Source: CAWDPQ01 sp049642465 (GTDB lineage Bacteria; Acidobacteriota; Vicinamibacteria; Vicinamibacterales; 2-12-FULL-66-21). Taken from it: a stretch of 19,515 nt of DNA. Within the stretch, counting starts at the first letter, position 1. Each line of letters begins with the position of its first letter. Below, piece after piece: positions 6,646 to 14,240 of this stretch. The position numbers and the translations under genes were made by a program. The notes under the pieces are model-generated. The model was given only the letters and a program-made list of their open reading frames with translations. It had not been told where the DNA came from and did no database searches. The DNA is taken from NCBI GenBank assembly GCA_049642465.1, contig JBAROV010000014.1, positions 1 to 19,515 of the forward strand, written 5' to 3'.

Positions 6646-8579
6646 TCGCTGCTTCGCGCGGTCAGCGGGCTCACTTCGTTCAGGTTGTGCTTCGCGCTCG
6701 TCGAAGTGGGCGGAGAGTAGGTCGAGATCATCTCTGCCATCATCTTCTTGCCGATCTCGATCCCTTCTTCGACGAGCGCAAGATTGATCGTAGCGGCGGC
6801 GCGCTCGCGCGCAAGCTCCTCGATCCGCTCCTGCGTCTTGTTCCGCATGAACCCGGCCGGCACGCGCAGAATTCGCTGCGCGGCATCGTTCGTCCACTCG
6901 AACGTCGAGATCAGCGGGTTCTTCTTGTCGTCCCGCGCGACCAGCTTTGACTCCATCGCGGCGAGGACCGTGCTACCTTGAATATCCAGCGGCGCTCCGG
7001 TCTCCTCCTCGATCACCTGTCGTGCGAACTGGAGCGTGATCGCGTCGAGCTTCATCATGCGCGCGCGCTTTTCGACACGCGCTTTGACTCGCCGCCGCTG
7101 GTAGGCGTTCTTCATGGTCCAGAGACCCTTCCGGGCATCCTCCGACCAGCGGAGCTTGCGTCCGTCGTAGGTGGTCTCTTCCTGGAGACCTCCCTCCACC
7201 TCCGCAATCCGCTCGATCATCTCCTGGGAGATCACTTCGAAATCCGCAGCGCCGCAGACGGTGCACCGCACGGCGCCGCTCTGCGTGGCCGTGACGCCGC
7301 ACGCCCGGCACATCGACACGGGGCCGGATTTCGCTCGCTCGAGAGCCACGGCCTCCGCCAGCGCCTTGGTTGCAGCCGAAGCGCTCCTCGGCATGAACCG
7401 ATCCATTGCTTCGTCGATCACCGCGCTCGTGATCACCGAATGCCCCTTCTCGAGCGCGAGTCGAAGGACGCCGGTGCGGGCGATTCCCTTGACCTGTTCG
7501 GGCACGTGCTTCATCCGCTCATCGGCTTCCGGCGTCCATCGCACGGTCTCCTCGGCGCGGACATCGAGGCGTGGTACTTCGAGGCGAGTGGTCAGGAGAA
7601 CGTCGCACGGCGCGGCGCGCAGGATGTTTTCTGCGTTGCTCCCAAGTCCCGTCTCGTCCTTCGGGCTGTGCACGCCGATCCGGCCCAGCACGATGAGCCA
7701 GGGATTGGTCTTGCGCGCGTGATCGAGGATCTTCTGGAAGGGCTTGCCGTCGAGCAGCGTTTTCTTGATCGCGATGTCCGCTTCGTTCCCCATCCGCTCG
7801 CTCACCTCGAGGTGAGACTGATAGATCTGCGCGAGCCCGGTGTCGATGATCTCCTCATGAAGCTGATTCTGTTCCTCGAAACGGAAGACCTTGGCCGCCT
7901 GCTCGGTGAGGACGTTGACGATCCCGTTGAAGACGGAGTAGTGCAGATAGGGGTCGTAGACAGCGATCGCTTCGACCTTCTTGCCGAACGTGCGTGCCAG
8001 GTCAACGGCAGTCATAAGCGCGCCGAAGGACTGAGGGCTGCCGTCGACACCGACCAGGATCGTGTCCCGCTCCGCCTCGCCCGGTTCCGGGACGTGCTTG
8101 ACGACCCAGACATCGCGGTCGGATTGGCGGGCGACGCGTTCGCAGACCGAGCCGATCACGCTGTCCCGCGCGCGGCCGATCCCCAGAGCCCCGATTACGA
8201 CCAGGTCGTGCTGTGAGCCGGCGAGATCTTTGAGGATCTCGATGTGATGCTTCCCGTCCATCATCCGCGGCTCGAACGCCAGCCCCGACTGCCCACAGAG
8301 GCGCGACATGCCATCAAGATAACTGTCGGAGATGAGCTTGAGGCCCATCGTGATGAGGCTGTCGTGGATCTTCCGCTGGCGCTCGAGCTCCACCTCGTCG
8401 ATGTACTCCTCGGGCAGGGTGTACTCCATCTGCCTGAAGCGATAGTCGTGCAGTTTTGCCGCGTAGACATGGCAGCCGACCAGCTTCGCCGAGTACGCCT
8501 TGCCCAGGTCAACGGCGCAGGCGACGGCACGGTTGGAATGGTCTGAGTTATCGACGGGAACGTAGATGCTCTTGTACAT
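6642..8579 (-). CDS. Tandem universal stress protein fused to zinc ribbon and PCP-reductase-type domains
   Basis: This is a 645-residue protein, started at ATG 8579 behind a GGAGG box. A longer open frame exists but would overlap the upstream gene. Residues 1-163 are a UspA domain with the ATP-loop motif GALGIGRARDSVIGSV (130-145). Residues 171-332 are a second UspA domain with GRIGVHSPKDETGLGSN (299-315). Three helical modules resembling the protochlorophyllide reductase 57-kDa domain (PCP_red) follow: about 345-397 (VRWTPEADERMKHVP), 475-527 (LRWSEDARKGLW) and 560-615 (EWTNDAAQRILRVPAGFMR). Between the first and second lies a zinc ribbon, Cys424-Cys427 and Cys439-Cys442. It is the last gene of the cytochrome operon, 26 nt after the previous one, and has no signal peptide, so it is cytoplasmic. 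No enzymatic role is established; a regulatory, assembly or nucleotide-sensing role for the complex is inferred. The stop codon TAG is supplied by the inverted-repeat element, so the native C-terminus may have been altered. Confidence 0.88.
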   Translation of the reverse strand: MYKSIYVPVDNSDHSNRAVACAVDLGKAYSAKLVGCHVYAAKLHDYRFRQMEYTLPEEYIDEVELERQRKIHDSLITMGLKLISDSYLDGMSRLCGQSGLAFEPRMMDGKHHIEILKDLAGSQHDLVVIGALGIGRARDSVIGSVCERVARQSDRDVWVVKHVPEPGEAERDTILVGVDGSPQSFGALMTAVDLARTFGKKVEAIAVYDPYLHYSVFNGIVNVLTEQAAKVFRFEEQNQLHEEIIDTGLAQIYQSHLEVSERMGNEADIAIKKTLLDGKPFQKILDHARKTNPWLIVLGRIGVHSPKDETGLGSNAENILRAAPCDVLLTTRLEVPRLDVRAEETVRWTPEADERMKHVPEQVKGIARTGVLRLALEKGHSVITSAVIDEAMDRFMPRSASAATKALAEAVALERAKSGPVSMCRACGVTATQSGAVRCTVCGAADFEVISQEMIERIAEVEGGLQEETTYDGRKLRWSEDARKGLWTMKNAYQRRRVKARVEKRARMMKLDAITLQFARQVIEEETGAPLDIQGSTVLAAMESKLVARDDKKNPLISTFEWTNDAAQRILRVPAGFMRNKTQERIEELARERAAATINLALVEEGIEIGKKMMAEMISTYSPPTSTSAKHNLNEVSPLTARSSE

Positions 8580-8584
8580 GCGAT

Positions 8585-8589
8585 CCTCC
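8585..8589 (-). promoter_or_regulatory. Shine-Dalgarno that decides the USP-fusion start
   Basis: GGAGG on the minus strand, 5 nt before ATG 8579, where the UspA fold begins (MYKSIYVPVD). The upstream extension of the frame overlaps the preceding gene and carries no recognisable domain. Confidence 0.7.
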
Positions 8590-8605
8590 GAAGGCCCCGG
8601 GCAGC

Positions 8606-10342
8606 TCAAACGCTCGTGGCCGGCTGTTGTCTGCGCCCATCGCCAAGCTCGTTGCGTCCCCGAGACCAGCGTACCCAACCGATCACCACCAGCTCGATCA
8701 CGAGAATGAAGAGCGCCGTCTTGATCATCGGGCCGGCGGCCGAGGGGACGTTTTCGGGCTCGACGTAGAGCGAATACCACAACGTCAGGCCGCGCCGATT
8801 GCCACGCTCACGAGAGAACCCGTCCCAGACCGAGAAGGCGATGGGCAGAAATTCTCCCGGCGAGAATGGGGCGCCCGACGACACGCGACGGGGCCGCTTG
8901 AAGATGACCGACCATTCGCCCTGGTCGTAATTCGCGACGCCGGTGAGATCCCCGGTGTCGTTGGCCGCGATATCCGCGCTGCCGCGACCGGTGAACTGAA
9001 GGGGATCGGGACGCGCCAGATCGAAGAACCAGAGATCCACCGAGTTCTGACCGTCGCCGAAGATGAAGTAGGGCTTGCGGGCACCCGTCGGCACCTGCGA
9101 AGGGATCTGGACCGCGACTGCGTCCGAGAACTCGGATGCCGTGGCGGCTGGCGCCGCCTCCGCCTCGGCAAAGGGGTCCGCTGCCGGCTGCTGGCCGGGC
9201 GGGGTCGGAGCGACTTCGTCTTCCCCAAAGACACTCCCCTTCGCGCCGCCACTCTCGCCTGCGGCGGCCGCCCGCGGCTCCTCCTCCTCCTCCGGCGGTA
9301 CGGGAAGCGAGGGCCCGTTCTTCCCGGTTTTCTCCGCGCTCATGTCGTGCCATCGCACGAGGAGGGCGAATGAGTCCGCATCGTAAATCGCCTGAACGAT
9401 GACGTTGGTCGCGGGCGGATGGAACGCGCGTCCCGGTTCCATGATCTGCCCGACGATTGGGAAACGTGCCGGAGGAGCGGAGGCGAAACTCGCGGCCCCC
9501 TTGGCAAGATCGATCGACTCCCCAACGTGCTTGGCGATGACGAGGTTGGAGTAGCCGGGCCCGTTGCTCCCCGACAGCGAGACGATGAAGTCTGCAATCG
9601 CCCATCGTTGCTCGGGCTGGAGAGCGTCGACGAACGACGGCATCGGAGTCCCGTTGAGTCCCGTACTGAGCGTTCTGAAGATGTCCTCGCGGGACGATCC
9701 TCCCCGGAAGGTCCAGCTCTGTGCGAGGTCCGCCGAGCGAATCGGATGACCCCAGTCGTCCTTCAGAGTTGGAGCCGAAGGTCCGTCCCCCCGACCGAGC
9801 GTGCCGTGGCACTTAATGCAACCGTTCTCTGCGTAGAGCTTCTTCCCGAGCTCGATCGATTCATTCGTCGCTCTCGGGGCGCTCGGGAGCGAAATGGGCT
9901 GGGGGACGTTTTCGGCGCTCGAGAAGTCAGGGGAGAAAGTCGTAATGAAGTACGCGAGATCCGACGCTTCCTGGTCGGTGAAGTTGGGCCAGGCGGGCAT
10001 CGATGTGTACGGCATGCCGCGCCTGATGATGTTCACGAGGTCCTGGTGGGTCGGAAGCGCTCCGGTGGGAGTCGTGCGGACCTTGAACTTGCCCGTCGTG
10101 AAGTCGCGCGGCCTGGGGCGTAGATGCGGGGCTGCGTAGCCTTCGCCGTCTCCCTTGTCGCCGTGGCACTGCGAACAGTACTTGAGGTACAGCTGCTTCC
10201 CCGATTCACGCTGCGCCTCGGTCCCGAGGTCCTGCGCCGCCGCGCGAACGGATCCCGCCGGCGCGGCGTACAACGAGGCGATCAGGACAGCGAGACACGC
10301 GGCCGCGAGAGACGAGCGAGCACCAATCAGGCGAGAGAACAT
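8606..10342 (-). CDS. Dihaem cytochrome c fused to ethylbenzene-dehydrogenase-type haem domain
   Basis: This 578-residue exported protein has a signal peptide at about 1-35 (LAAACLAVLIASLYAAPAG). The first class I cytochrome c domain has CSQCH (Cys56, Cys59, His60) and a likely axial Met115 in YTSMPAW. The second has CIKCH (Cys175, Cys178, His179) and Met234 in TPMPSF. Residues about 265-530 resemble the haem b-binding gamma subunit of ethylbenzene/DMSO dehydrogenases (EB_dh family: VIVQAIYDADSFALLVRWHD, then KPYFIFGDGQNSVDLWFFDL). This domain is split by a low-complexity acidic, Pro/Ala-rich insert at about 340-403. One membrane helix at 537-556 anchors the C-terminus. The stop of the upstream cytochrome gene shares one base with this ATG (TGATG), so translation is coupled. 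It probably carries electrons between the membrane complex and periplasmic partners; the b-haem is predicted from the family only. Confidence 0.88.
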   Translation of the reverse strand: MFSRLIGARSSLAAACLAVLIASLYAAPAGSVRAAAQDLGTEAQRESGKQLYLKYCSQCHGDKGDGEGYAAPHLRPRPRDFTTGKFKVRTTPTGALPTHQDLVNIIRRGMPYTSMPAWPNFTDQEASDLAYFITTFSPDFSSAENVPQPISLPSAPRATNESIELGKKLYAENGCIKCHGTLGRGDGPSAPTLKDDWGHPIRSADLAQSWTFRGGSSREDIFRTLSTGLNGTPMPSFVDALQPEQRWAIADFIVSLSGSNGPGYSNLVIAKHVGESIDLAKGAASFASAPPARFPIVGQIMEPGRAFHPPATNVIVQAIYDADSFALLVRWHDMSAEKTGKNGPSLPVPPEEEEEPRAAAAGESGGAKGSVFGEDEVAPTPPGQQPAADPFAEAEAAPAATASEFSDAVAVQIPSQVPTGARKPYFIFGDGQNSVDLWFFDLARPDPLQFTGRGSADIAANDTGDLTGVANYDQGEWSVIFKRPRRVSSGAPFSPGEFLPIAFSVWDGFSRERGNRRGLTLWYSLYVEPENVPSAAGPMIKTALFILVIELVVIGWVRWSRGRNELGDGRRQQPATSV

Positions 10343-11151
10343 CAGTGCGCGGCCTCCTCCCTGGCGCGAGGCTTCTGGCCCGTGAAATCGTAGAGAAAGA
10401 GGATCGCATCCCAGATCTCGTCTTCCTTCAGGAACTTCTCCCAGGCCGGCATCGCCGTGTCCCAGGGGCCCCCTTCCTCAGGAAGCCCCGGGCCTCCCTT
10501 GGAAATCCGCCAGAAGAGGAACGTGTCACGCAACTGCGGGATCGTCTCTGGCAGGTTGGTCGGAACCGGGTCCAGCCCGTGCGCGAACATGCCGTTGCCG
10601 GCCAGGTTGTCGCCATGGCAGAAGACGCAGTTGCGATAGTAGACCTGGCGCCCGTTCTCGACGTGTTTGCGGAACTCTTCAGGATTCGACGTCTCGAGCC
10701 TCAGGAATGGGTTCTCTCCGGCGTCGAGATCGATCGTTTTGTCGTGAACCGTGATCTCGGTAGGCGACGCAGGATGCACGGTCCGCGAGAAGAGGGGAGG
10801 CTGGAGCGGGGCGTTCATCTTGACGTAGACATTCGCGGCGGCGAGAGCCGGGATGGCGACGACCGTTGCTCCGAGGAGCACGGTGTACCGCCTGTCGGTC
10901 ATGAACCGGACGAGCGGGCCGGAGACTTCTTCGCGGCGCTCCTGGCTGGAGGACACGTACGCCAGGATCGCGATGGAGACGATTCCCATATAGAGCGCGA
11001 CGACGGACGAGGGAATCGGAGCCGTGAATCCGAATCGGAGGAGGATGTAGATCCCGACCCACCACGCGCCGGCCCACAGCAGAAGGTTGGCCCGACGAAA
11101 GCGAAGGAGCGCGAACGCCGCGGCCACAGCGAGAACGACCAGGATGTTCAT
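10342..11151 (-). CDS. Membrane-anchored monohaem cytochrome c with four N-terminal helices
   Basis: In this 269-residue protein the first 110 residues form about four hydrophobic helices (near 1-17, 22-42, 47-67 and 88-108), an unusual anchor for a cytochrome c. A periplasmic class I cytochrome domain follows, with CVFCH (Cys175, Cys178, His179) and likely Met234 in TAMPAW. The start overlaps the previous stop by 4 nt (ATGA, 11148-11151), and the end overlaps the next start by 1 nt, so it is tightly coupled within the operon. The N-terminal helices match no named domain that I recognise. They may dock the cytochrome to the CydA-like subunit or replace small membrane subunits of ACIII such as ActF; this is speculative. 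Confidence 0.85.
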   Translation of the reverse strand: MNILVVLAVAAAFALLRFRRANLLLWAGAWWVGIYILLRFGFTAPIPSSVVALYMGIVSIAILAYVSSSQERREEVSGPLVRFMTDRRYTVLLGATVVAIPALAAANVYVKMNAPLQPPLFSRTVHPASPTEITVHDKTIDLDAGENPFLRLETSNPEEFRKHVENGRQVYYRNCVFCHGDNLAGNGMFAHGLDPVPTNLPETIPQLRDTFLFWRISKGGPGLPEEGGPWDTAMPAWEKFLKEDEIWDAILFLYDFTGQKPRAREEAAH

Positions 11152-11690
11152 CGTGGGACCTCCTTCGCGGGAGTCGCGGACGGCTGCGCCGCGGCAGGTG
11201 CCGCCGCGGCACTGTTGTAGCGGTGCTTCGTCTGCAACGTGACGGTCGGCGTCCCGCCAAGAGTCTGGAGGTACGCGATCACGCAGAGGATCTCCTCGTC
11301 GGTGAGGCCGATCGGCGGTTGGTTGATGGGGGGCATCCCCGGCACGAATCCCTGCACGACGAAGGCGTTGGGTTCGTACATCGACTGCGCGAGGTACTCG
11401 ACATCACTCAGGCCGGGGACACGGCTCTTGGCGCGAACATCGATTCCCTCGAGGTCGGGGAACCGCAGTGCGCCACTCTTGCCGATCGTGTGACAGGTGA
11501 GGCAGAGCCCCTTACCTTCCATGATCTGGCGTCCGACTTTGACCATGTCGGCCGTGCTCAGGTCGCCGCTCAGGGTGGTCTCCTCAGGAGGCTGAACCTC
11601 CTTCTGAGGCACCATCTGCCCGACATAGGTGTAAAAGCCCGTCGTCGCAAGGACGAGAGCGCCGATACGGACCATCAGTGGGACCCTCAT
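11148..11690 (-). CDS. Membrane-anchored monohaem cytochrome c
   Basis: This 180-residue protein has an N-terminal uncleaved signal anchor (about residues 6-26, IGALVLATTGFYTYVG). A class I cytochrome c fold follows, with CLTCH (Cys63, Cys66, His67) and the axial methionine probably Met119 in PGMPPINQ. The spacing FVPGMPP, then LTDEEILCVIAYLQTL, matches small cytochromes c that act as oxidase electron donors. The C-terminal 25 residues are Ala/Pro-rich. The gene overlaps the CydA-like gene by 4 nt (ATGA at 11687-11690), suggesting stoichiometric expression and physical association with that membrane subunit. Confidence 0.88.
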   Translation of the reverse strand: MRVPLMVRIGALVLATTGFYTYVGQMVPQKEVQPPEETTLSGDLSTADMVKVGRQIMEGKGLCLTCHTIGKSGALRFPDLEGIDVRAKSRVPGLSDVEYLAQSMYEPNAFVVQGFVPGMPPINQPPIGLTDEEILCVIAYLQTLGGTPTVTLQTKHRYNSAAAAPAAAQPSATPAKEVPR

Positions 11691-13612
11691 GCTTGGTGCT
11701 CCGGCCTTCGGCCTCCGCCCAGACTTGCTTCTCCGTGCTCGCGCTTCGACGCGCGCTCCGTTCCGCTTGCTTCCTCGAAATCAGGCCGGTCGTGCAGGCT
11801 CGTGATCCAGAAGACGAAGCCTATCAGGAGGAAAAACAAGAGCACGGTCGCCGAGACCACCTGCGTCGCGAAGCCGAGGGTGGGCGTGAACGCGTCGGGG
11901 GAGCGGTCCCGAATGACGCCGTACACATGCCAATGCTGGCGGAGCCCGGAGCGAACGTAACCCATGAGTCCCATGAGCCAGGTGAAGGTGACCGCGATGA
12001 AGATCAGTACGTATTGGGAGATCGCGGGAATCCTGCCCCAGCGCACTTCACCCGTCTTCCGCGCTCCGCGGAAAAGAAAGATGTCGATGGCAGTGATTGC
12101 CACCATCGCGAAAAGAACCGAGAGGACCTGCGGCACCGAAAGACCAATCCGGACCGTGGCCTCGACAAAGTACCCGTAGACGCCGAGGAAGATGACGAAT
12201 AACGCGACGCCGGCGAAGATCGTCAACTGCGCCGCATGCCCCATCTTTGCCCACACCACCGTTGCGATCTTGCCGGTGCGGCGGTAGAGGAGGAAGCTCA
12301 TGAAAGTCGTGAGGATCAGGATGTTCACGGCGGTGTTTTTCGCGGACATGACGCCGAGGAAGCCCAGAATCGGGTGTGTCGACCCTCCCATGGCCCTGAC
12401 CTCGGAGACAGTCGCGATGATCGATCGCGGCGTCGCCCAGACGATGAAGCAGAGCGCGATCGCCACGAGAAGGTACTTGATGAACTTCTGAAGCGGCTGT
12501 ACCCCCTCGACTCGTCCCATCCCGAGCCACAAGTAGTAATTGGCGGCGAGGAAGAGGTTCCCGATCAAAACGGCCTGGATGATGAAGAGCCAAGAGAAGG
12601 CCCCCCCCATCATCGTGAGCCCGAGTGTCTGCGAGTACGCGTAAATCTCCTTCGCCAGCCAGTAGCCGGCAAAGGGGAGCGGCAGGAAGGCGATGATCGC
12701 GACGAAGTTTCCGATATAACCCATCCAGTCGTAGTGCGCGCGCTCCTCGTCGGATTTCGCCTGAAGGAATTTGAACGCCGCGTACGCGGCGGCGACCGAT
12801 CCGCCGAACGCGACGTTCGCGATGACTCGATGGACGTTGATCGGCATCCAGGTGAAGTTGTAGACGGCATCCCAGACGGAGATGACCGCGCCTTTGCTCG
12901 AGACCCCGTTCGGCGACATCATGAACGTGAGCCAGGCGTTGGCGATGAGCATGATGGCCGTGCCGACGAGGTTGAGGCCGAGGCCCAGACCAAGATGCAC
13001 CAGCGGACGGAACTTCCCCCAGCCGTAGTAGTAGGTGTACAGGAAGAAGGCTTCCGCGAAGAAGAGCAGGACGTACGGGAGGAAGGTGGGAGAGAACACG
13101 CTCATCAGGTAGTTCGTGAACTTCGGATACAGAATGATGAGCATGAAGGTCAGGAACGCTCCGAAGGTCGCGGTGAGCGAGAACGAGACTGAGAGGAGCT
13201 TGGTGAACTCGTACGCGAGCCGGTCGTATCGGCGATCTCCCGTCTTGTAACCAATCGCCTCAACGATGAACGCGAAGATTGGGACCGCCAGGACGAACGC
13301 GGCGAACAGCAGGTGGAGTTGCGCGACCGCCCAGATGGCCACGCGGCTGCCGACGACAGGAAAAGCCCGATACTCGGCCTCGACGTAGGGCTTCTCCTGG
13401 AGCTGTTTGGCCGCGGCGGATGCCTCGTCCGCCTGTCCCGCCGCGCGGGGCGTTTGGTCTACGGTCGTGGAAGCGGCTCGGTACGGCTCCCTGTACTCGC
13501 TGCGGCTCACGAAAACCGAGACCATCTTGATCGTCCCGGCGAATATCACGATGGCGGCGAGGGGACCGAGAAGGACCAGCGCTCGCTTCTGATTCGTTCG
13601 GAGTCGATCCAT
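11687..13612 (-). CDS. Cytochrome bd subunit I (CydA)-like haem b membrane protein
   Basis: This polytopic membrane protein has 641 residues and about 12-14 hydrophobic helices. It aligns by motif with CydA: QLHLLFAAF (His100, like the haem b595 ligand His19 of E. coli), FFAEAFF (Glu187, like Glu107), VHRVIAN (His261, like the b558 ligand His186), and LRQHWHVYGVIRD (558-570), standing where CydA has GRQPW. Met457 (AKMGHA) is a candidate for the other b558 ligand. The quinol-binding Q-loop is not recognisable: after PLPFAGYWLAKEIY only about 15 residues lead to the next helix. An extra N-terminal helix (11-35) and a periplasmic loop to about residue 88 precede the CydA core. No cydB lies nearby. 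By knowledge of the bd superfamily, such Q-loop-less CydA relatives occur with cytochromes c (the OR-C and OR-N types). Oxygen reduction, electron transfer only, or proton pumping are all possible. Confidence 0.85.
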   Translation of the reverse strand: MDRLRTNQKRALVLLGPLAAIVIFAGTIKMVSVFVSRSEYREPYRAASTTVDQTPRAAGQADEASAAAKQLQEKPYVEAEYRAFPVVGSRVAIWAVAQLHLLFAAFVLAVPIFAFIVEAIGYKTGDRRYDRLAYEFTKLLSVSFSLTATFGAFLTFMLIILYPKFTNYLMSVFSPTFLPYVLLFFAEAFFLYTYYYGWGKFRPLVHLGLGLGLNLVGTAIMLIANAWLTFMMSPNGVSSKGAVISVWDAVYNFTWMPINVHRVIANVAFGGSVAAAYAAFKFLQAKSDEERAHYDWMGYIGNFVAIIAFLPLPFAGYWLAKEIYAYSQTLGLTMMGGAFSWLFIIQAVLIGNLFLAANYYLWLGMGRVEGVQPLQKFIKYLLVAIALCFIVWATPRSIIATVSEVRAMGGSTHPILGFLGVMSAKNTAVNILILTTFMSFLLYRRTGKIATVVWAKMGHAAQLTIFAGVALFVIFLGVYGYFVEATVRIGLSVPQVLSVLFAMVAITAIDIFLFRGARKTGEVRWGRIPAISQYVLIFIAVTFTWLMGLMGYVRSGLRQHWHVYGVIRDRSPDAFTPTLGFATQVVSATVLLFFLLIGFVFWITSLHDRPDFEEASGTERASKREHGEASLGGGRRPEHQA

Positions 13613-13625
13613 TACGCGACCTGCC

Positions 13626-14240
13626 TCATTGCGTGCCCGCGGGCGTGGCGGCCGTCGCCAGCCGCTTGCGCTCGAGATCTCTCACGTAGGCGATGATCGC
13701 CCACCTGTCCGCCGGCGGGATCGGCCAACGATACCCAGCCATCAGTCCCATCCCGTTGGTGATGACGTCGAAGATCTGCCCGTCCGGATACTTCACGATC
13801 TTTTCTTGATGGAAGGAAGCGGTGGGGACGTTGCCTCGTTGGAACAGGATGCCCTTTCCATCTCCCCGAGCGTCGTGGCACGGCTGACAATAGATTCCGT
13901 ACCGCTGACGGCCCCGCTCGACAACGGCCTCGTTCACCGTCACGGGGTTCGTCGCGACGAACTGCCCGTCGGCTCCCTTGCCCGTGAAGAACGCCGCATC
14001 CTCTTTCAGCCCGCCGATTGGGACCGTTCCCGGAACGGGCTGTCGCATGGACGCGCCGTCGTAGAAAAACCTGCTGGCCGTCTGAGGGAGCGCCTTCGGC
14101 TGGTTGTCCATGCTCGGATTGAGATGGATCGGAGGCCGCCTCGACGTGCACCCGCGCGCGCATCCTGAGAGGCAAACGATCGAGGCGAGGATGAGAGCAC
14201 CCAGCAGCACGCGGAAGCCGGAACGCCGAAGACGGGTCAT
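13626..14240 (-). CDS. actE: Monohaem cytochrome c lipoprotein, ActE-like (alternative complex III)
   Basis: This 204-residue protein begins with a lipoprotein signal ending in VCLSGC (Cys27). The ACIII ActE signature follows: MDNQPKALPQTASRFFYDGA (residues 44-63), then RQPVPGTV, the segment that wraps onto the complex. The cytochrome c domain has CQPCH (Cys118, Cys121, His122) and axial-methionine candidates Met164 and Met167 (TNGMGLMAGY). It ends in a typical cytochrome helix (RWAIIAYVRDLERKR). The start overlaps the ActB-like gene by 4 nt (ATGA), and the CydA-like gene starts 13 nt after its stop. In known ACIII this subunit passes electrons to an oxidase; here the immediate partner is probably the CydA-like protein. 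The symbol is given by homology of motif; the complex is not canonical. Confidence 0.88.
   Translation of the reverse strand: MTRLRRSGFRVLLGALILASIVCLSGCARGCTSRRPPIHLNPSMDNQPKALPQTASRFFYDGASMRQPVPGTVPIGGLKEDAAFFTGKGADGQFVATNPVTVNEAVVERGRQRYGIYCQPCHDARGDGKGILFQRGNVPTASFHQEKIVKYPDGQIFDVITNGMGLMAGYRWPIPPADRWAIIAYVRDLERKRLATAATPAGTQ

Noticed and set aside
6642..8579. Photosynthesis or chlorophyll biosynthesis gene
   Set aside because: Only the small PCP_red helical module is shared. No BchB/ChlB catalytic domain or pigment genes are present.
12236..13192. 318-residue rightward open frame rich in Glu/Arg/His/Asp
   Set aside because: It is the antisense shadow of the CydA-like membrane protein; hydrophobic codons read backwards give charged residues.
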